NCBI GenBank assembly: GCA_015227615.1
Contig: JAALGZ010000065.1
Location: 1 to 64,000 of the forward strand
Direction of reading: 5' to 3'
Source of the DNA: Labyrinthula sp. Ha
Lineage: Eukaryota; Sar; Bigyra; Labyrinthulida; Labyrinthulaceae
Length of the DNA stretch: 64,000 nucleotides
The translations under genes and the position numbers were made by a program. A model generated the notes under the pieces. The model saw only the letters and a program-made list of their open reading frames with translations, was not told the DNA's origin and ran no database searches. Below, piece by piece: positions 36,751 to 50,500 of this stretch. Numbering within the stretch: the first letter of the stretch is position 1; every line of letters starts with the position of its first letter.

Positions 36751-39191
36751 TTAAATTAGTGAAGTTACTTTGATATCTTTATTAATCTCAACTAAAATAG
36801 TATTGATAATATTCCGCAACCAATCAAAGTCACTACCTTGAACCATACTTAGTGCAACTTCATTATTCGTCTTCACCCATAAATCTACAGTTAACGTAGT
36901 ACTTATATTAAACCTTGAAAAACCCATATAAATTAAGGGTTCTAGAACTTCTGTTTGTTTTAGAATACAATTTATAATATGAACAAAAGTTGATTTTGAT
37001 ACAGCTTCCTTAAACTCAAGAACAAAATGTGGTGTTAAAGCTGGTACTATTTTAGTACCAGAAAAAGGTGGTAATAATTCTGGAACAAAATAACTATCTT
37101 TCTCAAGCTCAAATTCAATTAGTATTAAACTCTCCAAAGCTACTTTTAATACATATTTTCTTTGTGGTATTGTATATTCTTGTAAAAGTACCTCGAATAG
37201 ATTTCTTCTGATTATTCCTGTATCAATATATTTTCTATAATCAGGAAAAACTTTTTTGTTTAATCTAAAAGCAAGTTCATGAAAACTTGGATCACGAATA
37301 AAACTTCCTAAAGCTTGAGCTATAAAAGAAGGTGCAAAAAATATATAATTTTCCTCATCTGGAAGTTCAAGTTGATCTATAAAAGTAATTAAACCTGCTT
37401 GGGTATAAACTTGAAGCATTTTATCTGCATCAGCTTCTGAAAATTTACAACTAGCAGCACGTAACCTAAATTTATCTAATGTCATATAACCCGTTTCTTC
37501 TCTGCAATTGTCTATAAAGAGTACCCAAACAGTTGGAACTTTTAAATTTATTGAATTTTCAATACCTTTTGCTCTTCTTTTATGCTGCATCACTTGCAGA
37601 ATAGTTTTCTTAATTAGAAAAGCTTGATTTGATTCTGGTCCGGCAGCATTTTCTACAGGAAAAAAATACTCAGCCTCAGGTGTTTTTATAACATCTAATT
37701 CGAGTGAGAGTTTTTTTAACACTAATTCAAGTTTATTATTTATTGTTGATAATTCTTCTCTTTTATTTTTCCTGAGAAATAACTCTAAATAAGTACCAAT
37801 AAATAAAATAGGAGCATTAGGTGCATATTTAACAATACTTTCACACCAAAAACGTAAACGAGAAATATCGTATTGATTGAACTTTGTCATATTAAAAATA
37901 ACTAAATAAATAGCTCTTGGATTCATAAATATATGATGAACAGATGAAAATATTTCTTGTCCACCAAAATCATAAATTCGACAAAAACTATCTCGAGATG
38001 TAAATTTTCTGTCTGAAATTGTAAACTCACGTACAAATAAATCATCTTGAATTGTTCTTTGAAGTAGCTCTTCTTCAAAAGGTAAAGAATATTTTTTTAG
38101 TAAACTAACCTTTTCATCCATATTTAAACTTCCACCTATTACATTTTTCACTCTCTGTACACTTAATTGATATTTCGTAATAGATTTCAAATCTTGTTCA
38201 CTTTCATCAACTTGAAAAACATTTATATCTTCCAAAACAATTGTTGAAGGATTATCTTTTCTGAATCTCTTTTTACAAATAGTTCGTAAAGTAGAAGTTT
38301 TTCCAGTTCTTCCGTCACCTAAATCATAAAATTAAACGAAAAAATACCCATAGCAATAAGTTGAACTTCATGAAGAGATCTTGGTTTATCATAATTATTC
38401 TGTAATTGTCTTCTAAACAATTTTTTTAAGTTTGATTCAGGTTTTTTTGAACTGAGTACAATATTATTTACAGCAAGATAAACAATAGAAGGATGAGAAT
38501 CTATTATTTCTTGTAATTGTGATAAATATTGTTTTGAAAAATCTGCTAAACTAAATTGAAACCTATTGTAAATAAACTAAAAATAAAATACCGTACAAAT
38601 CGCAAGTGAATATTTTTTTTCAACGTATTTTGTAGTTTTTCAAGTATCAAAGGTGAATCAAGAAAATAATTATCAGCTTTGTTTTCTTTTAGCCTAAGAG
38701 TAAAACAGATAAAAAAACTACCTAAACTCTTGGATAGAATTTGACTTTAATACAGAATCTAAAAGATCAACCAAAGTATCTAGGTTAAATCGATTAGATA
38801 AGACTCTAAATATAAGCATAAAGAAGAGAAATACTTTAAAGTTTTCAAATTGGTTAATGATTCCCAAAAAACTTTGAAAGAAGAGCTACCTGATAATCTA
38901 CAGTTTGAAAGACTAAAATTATATTTAGATAAAACATCACCTTAAAAAAATAATATTGTTCATATTTTGTATTTTTGACAATTTTATAAAGTTTTCGACA
39001 CTTAATGTGCAATTATTAAGCCTAAATATAATACAGGAATAAAAAATACTTTAATTTATTCACCCTTGGAAAGCAAATGAAAAACTGCACAATTTCAGCT
39101 TTTAAGATATGAATTGGACAATACCAAAATCTAGAGTTAAAGAAAATTTAAGTATATACTCTAAATATGTTACTTCTTCACTTCTCTCCAT
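36751..39191 (-). CDS. LRR-Roc-COR GTPase (ROCO family), gene B, 8 exons
   Basis: Exons on the minus strand: 39191-39160, 39130-39050, 39021-38941, 38912-38835, 38805-38722, 38693-38592, 38562-38348 and 38318-36751. Together they give 2,241 nt, 746 residues, stop TAA. The seven introns are 29, 28, 28, 29, 28, 29 and 29 nt. The protein starts MERSEEVTYLEFWYCPI, aligning with YLSFYCCPL of gene A, and this fixes the start. Residues 8 to about 205 are leucine-rich repeats, one per exon of 78-102 nt. Roc domain: P-loop MGDGRTGKTS (split by the last intron; Lys231), switch II DFGGQE (341-346) and IGTYL (from 398). A COR-like region fills the C terminus, with blocks shared with gene A such as FLAPSYLAQALG against FFAPSFIAQALG. 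No kinase domain. Probably a GTP-dependent switch; the signal is unknown. Confidence 0.88.
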
Positions 39192-42100
39192 AGTTGTCAG
39201 GAAGTTTAATATCTCCTGCTTAAAATTATGTGGTTGAGCTTTTTCACTATTCTTAACATAGTCCCTGAAAATTAAAATTTTAGTTAATTAAATACCAATT
39301 GATAATAAAGGTTTCTTTTTCTCTTCTGTTTGCATATTGCTTTCGAAATCTGTTTTGTTGTTCTTCCATTTTTGGGTTTGTTTATCTTTATAAAGATGCC
39401 CAAAATATACACATAATGAAACAGACATAATTGAATATGTGTTTTTTGGGAAAACCTAATAAAAAGCTTTACCAAAGTATATGAGTTAGGGAATGAATTA
39501 GGTTATGATTCTAACTTAAGTCACTCTCTAACTCACGTCAAAGGTAAAGCTATTTGCTCAAACTACAATCATACTTACCAGCTGACTTATGGCTAGTGAA
39601 GTTTAAGTGTTCAATGAGGATCGCAATATATAATTCGGTAGAACTGAAGACTTAATAGCAACTTCAGATGTGTTTAACTGCCTTCATTGTTATGTTTAGT
39701 TTAATAATATAATTGACCATATAGTTATTTCATAGTTAAATTACTCAGTAGTTCTCTAGGGGAATATACATATATCTAAAAATTTTACGCAAGAGTCTAA
39801 TACTTAGTTGGAGAACAATATCCATAAAGAGTAAACTTCAAAACAAACTTCAACCGAATCAAGCTATCGATCACCCAGAAGAACTAACGAATTATTATCG
39901 TAAAAAGTTCTTATAAATGACAAAGCACCTCAAGGAGTAAAATACACGTGCAATTACACATCGATATCTTCTAATTGATTCAATCTGCCAAGAATGTTTC
40001 AACATATAGGCGAAAAGTGCAAACAAGAACACAGTGTATTAAGTTCTAAGTACACACAGGAATTAAAGGGTCAATTACCTCTATAGAGATCCTATGAGAG
40101 GGCTAGAAGTTCTAGAATTAATGATTTTATTGTTACAAAAGATAGAGTCAAACTATTATTTAATTCACAATGCCATGACTTTAGAAATTCTTGAAGTCTG
40201 CTTAATTAATAAGAATGCTATTAGGAGTTATTTTGATACAATACCTAACTATTATGCGAGTAGTGGCTTAACCACCTAGTTAACACCTGTTAGGGCTGTC
40301 GGGATAGATTTTAATTGGTTGGATTCGACAGAAAAACTAGGATCAGTCAAGGTGAAAAAAAAGAAACTTAATGAAAAAAGCTTAAGCACTTGTATCTTAT
40401 CTTGATTGGGTGCAATGCAAGCAGCTTTTTGGTCTGTTGGGTGCAGCAAAAAATTGGGGCTTCAAAGGTGCAGTATCAGCTACAGCTTTGTTCCCGTTGG
40501 TTATTTTCTTATTGTTCATTTAATTCATTGTCAAACTGGGGAGAGGGCCATTTGTGTGAAGGAAGTTATAGCTACATGTCTTGTATCTAGTTTGATTGTT
40601 TCGTTCTTCTGGGTCTTATCATCTATCTGTGATGGTCTTGGTAGTTTCTGGTAATTTTCAGTGATTGGAATCGATTAAGGGTCGGATTTTCTTGGCAAGT
40701 TGAGCTTGTTGAGAATAGCATTTATTTTGCTTAGCCGATGTCTTCGTACTGTGAAATGCATCCCTTGTACTTACTTTGGTCTCTTGAACAAAAATCTCTC
40801 CTTGTTCTTCTATTTGTTCTCAACCTAAAAACAACCTTATTTCTTCTTAAGGGTTTTTTGTTGTTTGTTTTCGCAACCAGTTACACGATCATGTGCTTTC
40901 AGACTCTGGATAAGGAATCAGCTAGATGGTCCACTCTTAGGAATGTCATTATGCCCAAAGCTCTTAATGTACGTTGAATACCCGGCTAATTTTTCATCTT
41001 ACACTTGTTAACTTTCTTCCGTCACAGACTTTTGGCGTAGGTGTACTATAAGTATAGTTAGACTCACAGGAATTAGAATAGCTCTGAAAAAGTATTAGAA
41101 TCTGACTCGCTTACCCTGACACATCTCTTGATGAAATAATAAGGTTATTATTCATAAGTCCATACTTTTACCTTTCAACTGTCTGTGTGCAAAGATAAAC
41201 CTGTTTAGCACCCCCTAAACCTGACGATCCAATCTGTCTACCGCTAATATGTCAACCAAATCATGTTATAATCCACAACAAAAATTAACAATGCATGAAT
41301 GAACAAAGGAATAAGTTGAGATCAAATAATTGTAAATTGAATGATTCTAAAGGTTCCAGGTGGTAAAAATAGTGGATGAATAGATTGTACACGATCCTGC
41401 GGTTTTAAGACCAGTTTTAGTATTGTTTCACTGTATGGAACATTTTAATTTTTCAAGACATTCCGGCTAAGAGGTTTTTACACGACCTAGTTATTTGATG
41501 CGAAGTTGGCTCAAATTATGAAGATATTATGTTCTTGCGTTTTTCTTTTGACGGCTCTATGAAGTTTAGTGGATTAGTCTCGAGTGCTTTGTGATTGATC
41601 TCTAATTCTTTAGTATTACCTTTACAGGGGATCTAGTGAAATGACCTCATAGCTAAACAAACGATAGCATTTAAACCTGGTTGAATCCGCTGAGTGGGGT
41701 ACCTTTTCTTGCATGATTTTGAAGAGCGGGTTTGATATCCTCGAGAACCTGAAGTTTGTAGAGGATACCCGCATTTCTATTTCACCTGGTCAAATAAATA
41801 GATGATCCAGTAATTCTTAAGAAGTTATTTTACATGGCTGAAATGATTCCATATTTGAGTAGTAATCTAGAGCTCTCAGAATAGATTCATTTGATATGAG
41901 TGTTATCAGACAAAGCCATGCTAATGGGATCCTCTATACAAAACTGTCCATTTATTCTAATGGCGATTAAAACAAGACCTCTTCCATATAGCGACCATTG
42001 TTATCTCCTCAGAGCTCAGATAATTATTCAGAATGCTCAATAACAAATGAGGTTTTATTTTCGTTGAGATGTTTTGGTGATAGAACTTCTTGAGGTGCAA

Positions 42101-45100
42101 AATCACCCTCACGAAAGTATACCCTTTGAAAGTAGTAAATACCTATATATGTGCGTGGCTTAAAGGGACTATATATTGATGCTTAAGGATAGCAGTCTGC
42201 TTCTTATCTACATGTTATATATTTCTTGATTAGTAATTTTGTTTTCTTCTTGCTTTTTTTCACTACGTTCAGAAGAACCTTTTCCAATTTGAAGACTAAT
42301 TGTTTTCATAAAGGCAATGAGTTTCTTCACTGTAAGGAATATTCGATTAAAGGAATTCGTTATACAAGGATTGTATGACCGCTTTGCTATATTGTCTGTT
42401 TCTGTAGCAGTGATGATAATACGACTCAAATACTTTTTCATGTTTTCTGGATGCATATTCATCTCAAAATCTATCGGAATATGTTAGAATGTATTGAAGG
42501 CAGTTATTAGTCATCAAGAAGAAAATAGTATATTCTGAGTTAGTTGAATAACCATTTCTTTACCCCCGGCAAGATGACTGAGGACCAAGCCAGTTACTGA
42601 AACTTCTCAATATATATAATGACAGGTTCTACACTATGACCCATGTATCTTCACCTAAGAATCAAATATATTCTGCGTAATGAAATGGATGTGCGATAGT
42701 ACAGATCATCATAAAAAAGTGAAACTTTCACTAGATTGAAATTACTTAGTTCTATTCTAATCTAGTCAAGGTCACTTTTTGGCTCTATATTGTAATCTAG
42801 CTGCACCAATTAAGTTCTCTTGGAAGGCTTTATATTCCTAGCCATCAAAACCACAATGCTGTTATTTCTTTCCAAAATCTGTTTTTAAGCTGCACTATCA
42901 AATTTTGGTTTTCCCCTTAATATTCTCGTTTAATCCAACCTGTGCTATATTTACTATTACTTCAAGATCCATTCAATACAACTATAGATACAGAATACGA
43001 TACGGATTAATCTATTAATATAAAATAGAGTTATTTATTTCTTTCTAATTTATCAAAAGATTTTCTATTAGTTAGACCAATGTATTCTTATTCACTTTGT
43101 TTCGTCGCCTGCACATTACTTCTCCTAAATATATACTAAACCCTGGTGCATAGGCAGATCCAAGAAAAAACGTATCTAAATAAAATTTCCTATATCCCTA
43201 GTTTGATTTTTCATGTACAAATCTACATATCAGAGTAAGCTCAATTATTTTCAACTATTCTTATTTTCTTTGGTATGAAAATAGTATGCGAGAAGAAAAA
43301 ATAGTAGATATTTCTAGGAAAAATAATGTTATTCTATTGGTGCATCTGATTACTTTTTTAGCTGACAAGCACCATATAGCTAATTGTGGAATTTCGTTCC
43401 AGGTTTATTCTTGAGAATTCTTCCATGAAAATATTCCAGCATAATGAAAAAATTTGGTTACAGTGCTATCTTTGTAAACATCTTCAAGAATATTTCTACT
43501 GTCCCTACCGTTATTCCATTATGCATCACATAGAACATAAATTTGTAGCACTCCTTAACGAAAATTTCTATAGTGATAGGGATATGACCAAAATGTCATT
43601 ACTGTATACTCTAGTAATAATACTACGAAACCCCAGTTGTCTGTATTGAAGAGTATATCTCTGACTTGATATTATAACTTAACAAAGCAAGAAATTGTGT
43701 GTCTGTGCCATAATTGATAATTAAGCAATCCATCCACGAGAGTTGAGAACGACAGGGGTGCTAAGTAGAAAATTGAAGTTTATACTTGAGTTAGTTAGAT
43801 ACTAAGGTGGATTGTGTATTTTAATTATTACCTAGTTTAACTAAGGCTTGGAATGCTACTGCAATAAAGTAGCATAAATGTTAGAAAGTATAATGTGTTT
43901 ATGCTAGCAATAATTACGTACGATCTTTAATGTACTTGACAAGAGATACTAATAGACTCGAAAGAACTCGTATCTTTCAATGTCGTTATATAGTTTCATA
44001 CTGGCTTTGAAAAATTGACAGAACATTTGTAAATATAATTTAAAAAATATTAGTAGTTACAACTGGAAAAGAAAATTTGAATTTTGTGAAGAAGAATCCA
44101 GATATTCAACTGAAGATAACACAATAATACGAATTTGTGTTTTAAAGACTTAAATTATTCAAAGGGATCAAGATTGCAAAAAGAACTAATGTAAAGCTAA
44201 GGCTTTAATATTTTAAGTAAAAGAAAACATTTGACAAAAATTTAGCGGGATTAATAATATCAACCAGTTCATAAGCTGCTGGGTAAATGAATTCTTGAAA
44301 TCAAACACGGATGTCTAACAATACATAGCAAAGTTTTCTTTACTTATTTCCACTTCTTGAGGGAAAATTTCTGTAGAATTTCTCAATATTCTTGTTTTAT
44401 ATGCAATTTTTCAATACTAAATTTAATCTATAGTTACCAAAATGTGCACTTTTAGATGATTCCTAGATGATAGTAAGGCTTATGTCGCTTTCATTGATAC
44501 CAACTGAATTCAAACAAAATATTCAGAGCACAGGTACAATTCATTTTGATTTGGCTCTCAATATAATTAGAAAATAAAGCACTTAAAAGAAATAAAAACT
44601 AAAAAGTTTCAACAGAGTTGCTAATTGTTATGCTTAATGTAGATTACATTAAATTGTTTACTGAGAAAACGGCTTAAAGCCTATCCCACTAGATTGCGAG
44701 CGTGTAACTAAAGAATTAAAATTTTCGTTCATGAGAATACAAATATAATTTCAGTTTTCGATGAAATTATAGTGCATATGGGTTTGATTTTTTCTTGTAT
44801 TAATGTAATCCAACATACATGGCAAAGACATATTGTTTTCTTCTAGGAAGTGAAGTATTTTTCAACAACTTTCCCATGGGTGCTGATAGTACCTAAAAAA
44901 GTTATGGTGCATCTTCAATAATTTTATTACCACTCCAAGAAATTTACTATCATCTAAGTTACCTTATCATGTTTCCTTTTGCTTTCCCTTTTCTCATCTC
45001 CTTCATAGACCAAGTTACTAAGAATCCAAGAGAAAGAGAGAAAAATGCGTGACAATTTTGAGCTTTGAAACTTTGCAGCTTTGTCCTCGTTTTTGAGATT

Positions 45101-45800
45101 TTTATTTGTTTTGCTCTCAATAGTTTTTATTTGATTCTTTAAATTCTAGGTCTTTGGATAATTTTAATATCGGGAAATTCGAGAAACCTTCCCGACTCCT
45201 TTCTTTTTCCCAAAACTTCTTCTGAATTTTTAATTTCCCGTTTCTCAAATTCTAACTCTTGTTTCTAAAATCCAAAATACAACTGAACGAAAGGATAAGA
45301 AATAAAAACACAGTTCTGGCTTGACTCCACGTTGTATTCTTGTCTAATGATAATACTTTTATGATATCCATCAATTTTAAATGGAATTATTTTTAAATAT
45401 TAAATGCAAGTTTGTGGAAAGTTTGAAGAACTTTCTAAAACCAATATCAATCACTTAAACTACAAAAACAGTCATAAAATCACGACAGAAATTCCAAAAA
45501 TGTTCACCAAAAGATACTCATATAAGAAACTTAAACTTAAATTAAAAATATTTTTTTGAAAAAAAAAACATCTTGATAATCAAGAATGATGGGATATATA
45601 TCTTCTTCTTAAAAGTGAATTGACGGAAGTTGCTATTTTAGTTCAACATGAAAATGTTGAGTTTGATATTTGAAAGAACCAAGAGTATATAAATCAGTTC
45701 ATAAATAGAAGTATAAATCTTGTTGATATTTGGGAAGGAAAATGCATAGTAAAAGAAAAAATTGAACAGCTATTGAAAGTGTTTAGACATAAACAAAAAC
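39192..45800. other. Long region without a convincing gene
   Basis: 6.6 kb. A patch of higher G+C (about 40.3-41.9 kb) holds overlapping hydrophobic open frames. One frame near 40.40-40.52 kb reads GLLGAAKNWGFKGAVSATAL followed by a hydrophobic run, perhaps a relic of a membrane protein. Short frames at 42208-42462 (minus, 84 codons) and 43386-43649 (plus, 87 codons) have no recognisable motif. Nothing else was supported on either strand. Confidence 0.4.
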
Positions 45801-46539
45801 ACTTGGAATAACTTTTTGTTACACTAAAGTATCCACTTTATTCGACTCTATTGAAATATTAAGTACTTCTTTGAACAAAATATCAAATATAAATAAAATC
45901 GTTTTCTCTATATGGTATTCTGAACTATCTGAGAAAGGATACATATTGTTAAGAAATTTTATGGTTATGAACTCAAGTAAATATAAAATAGTCTTTTACT
46001 ATTCTTCATTAAATCCTTGTTTTTGTTGGCATAATTTGAATGCTGAAAATCAAAGAATTACTATTTCAAATACAACTGGTGAAGTTATTTGTTCTAAGGG
46101 TACAACTTTTATATTTGATGATACTAATGCTAAACTTAGCAAACCAGGATTTCTTCTCTTTAATAAAACACTTTTTAGTTTATCTTTGATTAAAAACATT
46201 GCACTCAAACTTTATTTTTATAGTATAAACTTAAAAACTCCTGATTTTTGTTCACTTATTTTTACAATATTTGCCCTTGGTTTATCAAACAGAATTATAC
46301 ATTTTGCAGGTACTGCTGAATTGAGAGCACTCGCTGAGTTTTATGTGGTTAATAAATTACTCTGGAATGTAGGAGGCATATGCGAACAGTTTTGGGTCAA
46401 TTGGGGAGACTTTGAAGGAGACCATTACCTTCGAAGACATTTTTTATGGTTTATAGATGAAGAAGTTTTTTATATTTCCAGTATTCATATGTCAAAGGTG
46501 TGTTCTATCAATAAAATACTGCCATCTTCAATAAACTAA
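45801..46539 (+). CDS. Unrecognised open frame, faintly glycosyltransferase-like
   Basis: The frame is open from about 45,801; the first ATG-started residues only come at MVMNSSKYK, so an upstream exon is likely if the gene is real. The block KIVFSIWYSE...SSKYKIVFYYSS, followed about 120 residues later by HFAGTAELRALAEFYVVNK and WNVGGI, recalls the 'KIIHQIW...NPDYEI' and 'ADLLRYxxLYKYGGI' blocks of sugar-binding-region glycosyltransferases, but no DXD follows GGI as it should. Upstream, at 45.6-45.8 kb, are other coding-like fragments (KSELTEVAILVQHENVEFDI) in a different frame that I could not join by a miniature intron. It may be a decayed gene. Low certainty. Confidence 0.35.
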
Positions 46540-47567
46540 ACTACATATTATTTGGCTTATTCAACAATAAAAGTAATAGCAAACAAAAAATAAGCTTATA
46601 AATGTCCATATCTAAAGTTGATTTTTACTGTAGTTTATTCTTGTTTCCAGTTAGGTCTTGCTCAGTGCATACTATTAATAAGTTGAAAGTGGTTTTAAAA
46701 GATAATATTATAGAACCTTGAGACAACAACTTAAGTAAGTACTTCTAGATGTGTATTTAGATTTTAAAAAATTTAACGAGACCTGTGGTATTAGAGGGAA
46801 AAGAGTAGAATTATGTTTTAAGTGAACTATAGTTTATATTGAAGTCTTTTTCATAGGAAAAAAGGGTAGCGTTTTTTTCATTGACAAAAGGTTTAGTATT
46901 ATATCATAAACTCAGTTAACTTTTAAAATACTATTGTAGATGTTAAAATAACTATGAATAGGTTGCTATAGTTCGTTTAACAATATTTCTTCTTATATAA
47001 TACATCTTTAGTGTTTTGTATAAATGGAGATATGTTTTTTAATCTTCCTTAATTAGTAACCCTTATTTTTTTAATACTACTTTTAGACAAAAAATTTGGT
47101 ATGTGTATTATATGTTGTGATAATAAACAATCATCAAGACTAAAATACTCTCTTTTTCTTTAAGAAAGAGACAGTATTAATATTTTACACTTTAAGATAC
47201 TCTTATTTCTCAAAATATAGAGCGTCTTTTGGAATTTAATATTAAACTTGTTATGGGTTTGACTTGGTATTTTTTTATTTGATGTCATTCAACACGAAGA
47301 TCTACAAAGTAAATTTCCATCTTCATTACTGAAAAGTTAAATAAACTTTATTATGAAGTTTTATTTTCTTCTAAGAATATCTATCCTATCCTAAGTCCAT
47401 GTTACTCCAAGTCTAAAGTAAACTTATTTAAATATTCTGAAACTGTTTAACTATTGTTTTTATTTGAAACAGTACTTAAATCTAGACTATACTGTTTATC
47501 TGTTGTAAATGTTTGTGTCTATTTTGAAAACAAAAACCTACAACTGGAATTAAATTTAGAGTCTAGA
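46540..47567. other. AT-rich intergenic stretch
   Basis: Lies between the plus-strand frame ending at 46539 and the 3' end of the minus-strand LRR-kinase gene. No open frame, repeat or RNA seen. Confidence 0.5.
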
Positions 47568-50500
47568 CTAATACACGTGCTTAAACAAGTTGTTTTTCTC
47601 ATATTTGATCCAAATATTACTTTCGTCTCTTCCTTTATTATCTTGAACCAAATGTACTTGTTTTTCAGCTTCTGTTACCAAATAGTCCATAGCAGCTCTT
47701 GTCTCATATTCTAGGTTTTTCTTAGTACCTGGGAGTGGAACATAACTCTTCTTGTCCATCAACTTCTTACTAATATCAGCACTTACACCAAGATTCAATA
47801 TTTCTTCCTTCAACTTATTCAATTCATTTCCATGCAGATCATACTTCACAGGTACTAAACTGAACATACCTTCTGCTTTATTTAGCAAACTGATTTCTCT
47901 TTGGAATAATTTATAAAACCCTTCTGTTACAAAAGCAAATACAACAACTGGGGTGGTTGTAACAAACCCTCCATCTCTGAAGGAAATATATTTATACAAT
48001 TCTTCTGGTTTACTAACTTCCACGGGTTTCTGTCCATGTTTCTTCAATAGCGACTTCAAGCTAGCGACATCGTTCTTCAACCTGTTGTTTCCATTATGCA
48101 TAAGGATAATCTTTCCAGTGTTCTTTGCCGCGTCATTAGAATGAACGTTCAATGCAGTAGGTGGATAGAACCCAGCTCTTCTTACAAGCTCATTGATCAT
48201 AGCTCTATTTTGAAACCTAAGGGTTCTATACGGCAAAGTCTTGGGAACCTGATTAAACATAAATCCAAACACAGTCTCCTTTACAAATCTTTTCAACCAT
48301 TTCATCTGTGCCTTAGCTCCGTGCTTCTTAAAAGAAGGATACTTGATAGTGCTAAGACCAAGGTTTTCTTCGATTGGAGAGAGTTGCTTCATGAGTGAGA
48401 CAAACTTCTTTTCATCCTTTTCAAGATCCGCCACATATGAGTCCATATCAAAAGTTTCCAACCCAGTAAATGCATTTACGTCGGAAATATCCAAAAACAA
48501 TACTCTATCAGTTTCAGGTGAGTCCATAGCCCAGATGATTCTCTTTAGCACCTTAACATCCACAACGCCTTTCCTTGCTAGAACAATGACAGCTCTTGCC
48601 TTTTCTACCAAAGCCTTTCTGTTACTGATATCAAGCTTCCAATCCTCTAAATCAGTGGTGAGTTCACAACCTGCCTCTTTAAACCCTAGGCTTAGTGCAC
48701 GAACCACATCACCAGCAGCATGCTGATCTTCACAGCCAATAACATGAAAATGTTTCCTGTTATTTTTTTGACTGGATAACTTCTTGTTCAAACCTTGTTT
48801 CTTATACCAACCAAGAAGTAAGTCTACATCAGTGTAGTCCACATGAGTTTTGTATGAAAAGAAAGGATGACTTAATATTTGGCCAAATGTAGGCCTGTTA
48901 AGCGGATCTCCTTGCAAACACCACATCAACAGGTCCTTGGCCGAGGCTTTAATTTTTTTGAACGTGGATGGAGATTCAAACTGTGCCTCATTAGCTCTGT
49001 GAAGAATTAAACTTGCTCTTTTTTCATCTAACCCGAGCCAGTTCATTAGCTCTAGTTTATCTTTTTTTCTCAAAATATCATCTGTGCTTGAGTCCAAGTG
49101 AAATAAAGGCATTCCAGTAAGTAAATAGAATAGTACAACACCAAAACTCCATACATCCATTTTTTCACCTGCCAAAGGTAGAGCTTTGGTCTTAAGACCT
49201 CCATTGAACACAGTTTTGGCTACTTCAGGGGAAGTATACCCATGTTTCATAGGCATAACAGTTTCTCCATGTTTGACAGAACATCCAAGATCGAAGAGCA
49301 CCCATTTAGCCTCAAGGGTAGATCCAGAGGTAGATTTTCTTTCGGGTGCAACGTTCAGAAAGTTTCTTGGCCTTACATCACCGAAAATTCTCCCCAGGCT
49401 GTTAATGTTTCCTAGCTTCTCAGCAAGGCTTTTTGCAAGGAAAACCATAGACCTAATGTCAAATCCAGCTGTGACTCCAAGGTTAGAGATTGCATGTCTT
49501 AAATCGGTGAGATCATTAGACAACCAGAAGCTAATAACAGATTCATTAAACCCAGCGTCTGCGTGAATCTCGTGCTCTTTTAAGATAGATTGGTAAATGG
49601 CCATAGGTCCAGAGGATGACATCTTTTCCTTAAGATCTTCCCTTGCTCTAACTTCATTGCTGAACTTGGTTCTGTCTTTATACACTTGAACATATACATC
49701 TTGTCCTTCAAAGATATCTCTGGCAACAGATCTCTTAATACTTTCAGTTTCATGTACATATTCCTTACTAACTAAGTATCTTTCTAGGTACAAACTCTGG
49801 TTCTTAGCCAGGTGACGAACAACAGGATCGTTAGAAAAATCTTTGGCTACAATTCTATAAGTAACATCATCACTCTTTCTTTTCTCCTTTGCCATAGCGA
49901 CTGAAACTTTTGAAGAACACGCAGTATCTAATTTCACTCCTGCTTTGTTGACAAACAACTTAACTACCTCAATTGAAGGTGCAGCTGCATGTCTTAATAC
50001 GTACTCAAACATAGATTGTCCAACCACATTTCTACTGTGAAGCACAACATTCTCTTTAAATTCCTTTAGTCTCTCTTCACTGAGAAGCTGAATACAGGCT
50101 CCAATAATCTCACCAACTCCACACTTAACCACCATCCAAGCTTCTTCGGACCAACCAAGTAAAGCCCCTTCGCCATCAACCTCAAAAACGCCTTCTGTTT
50201 CAACAACACCGTCATTCAATTTTAGGACTTGATTCACAAATACATTCATGTAATCCAACTCAGAATTGGTGCTTTCCACAACTAGCTCAGGCCTATGCTT
50301 CAAAGCGATTGCGATGTGATTTTGACCGGAAGCACCAATTCTCTGTCCAGTCAAAGCAATTTTCGCAAGTTTACACTTTCTCAAGGCAAAACTAAGGTGC
50401 CTAGCTCCTTGTGGTCCAAAGGAGTTTCCTTCCAAGCGCAAGTTCTGTAAATCGAGAGCATTAATTAAACTCTCTGCAAGTACACTGATACTCTCATCAT

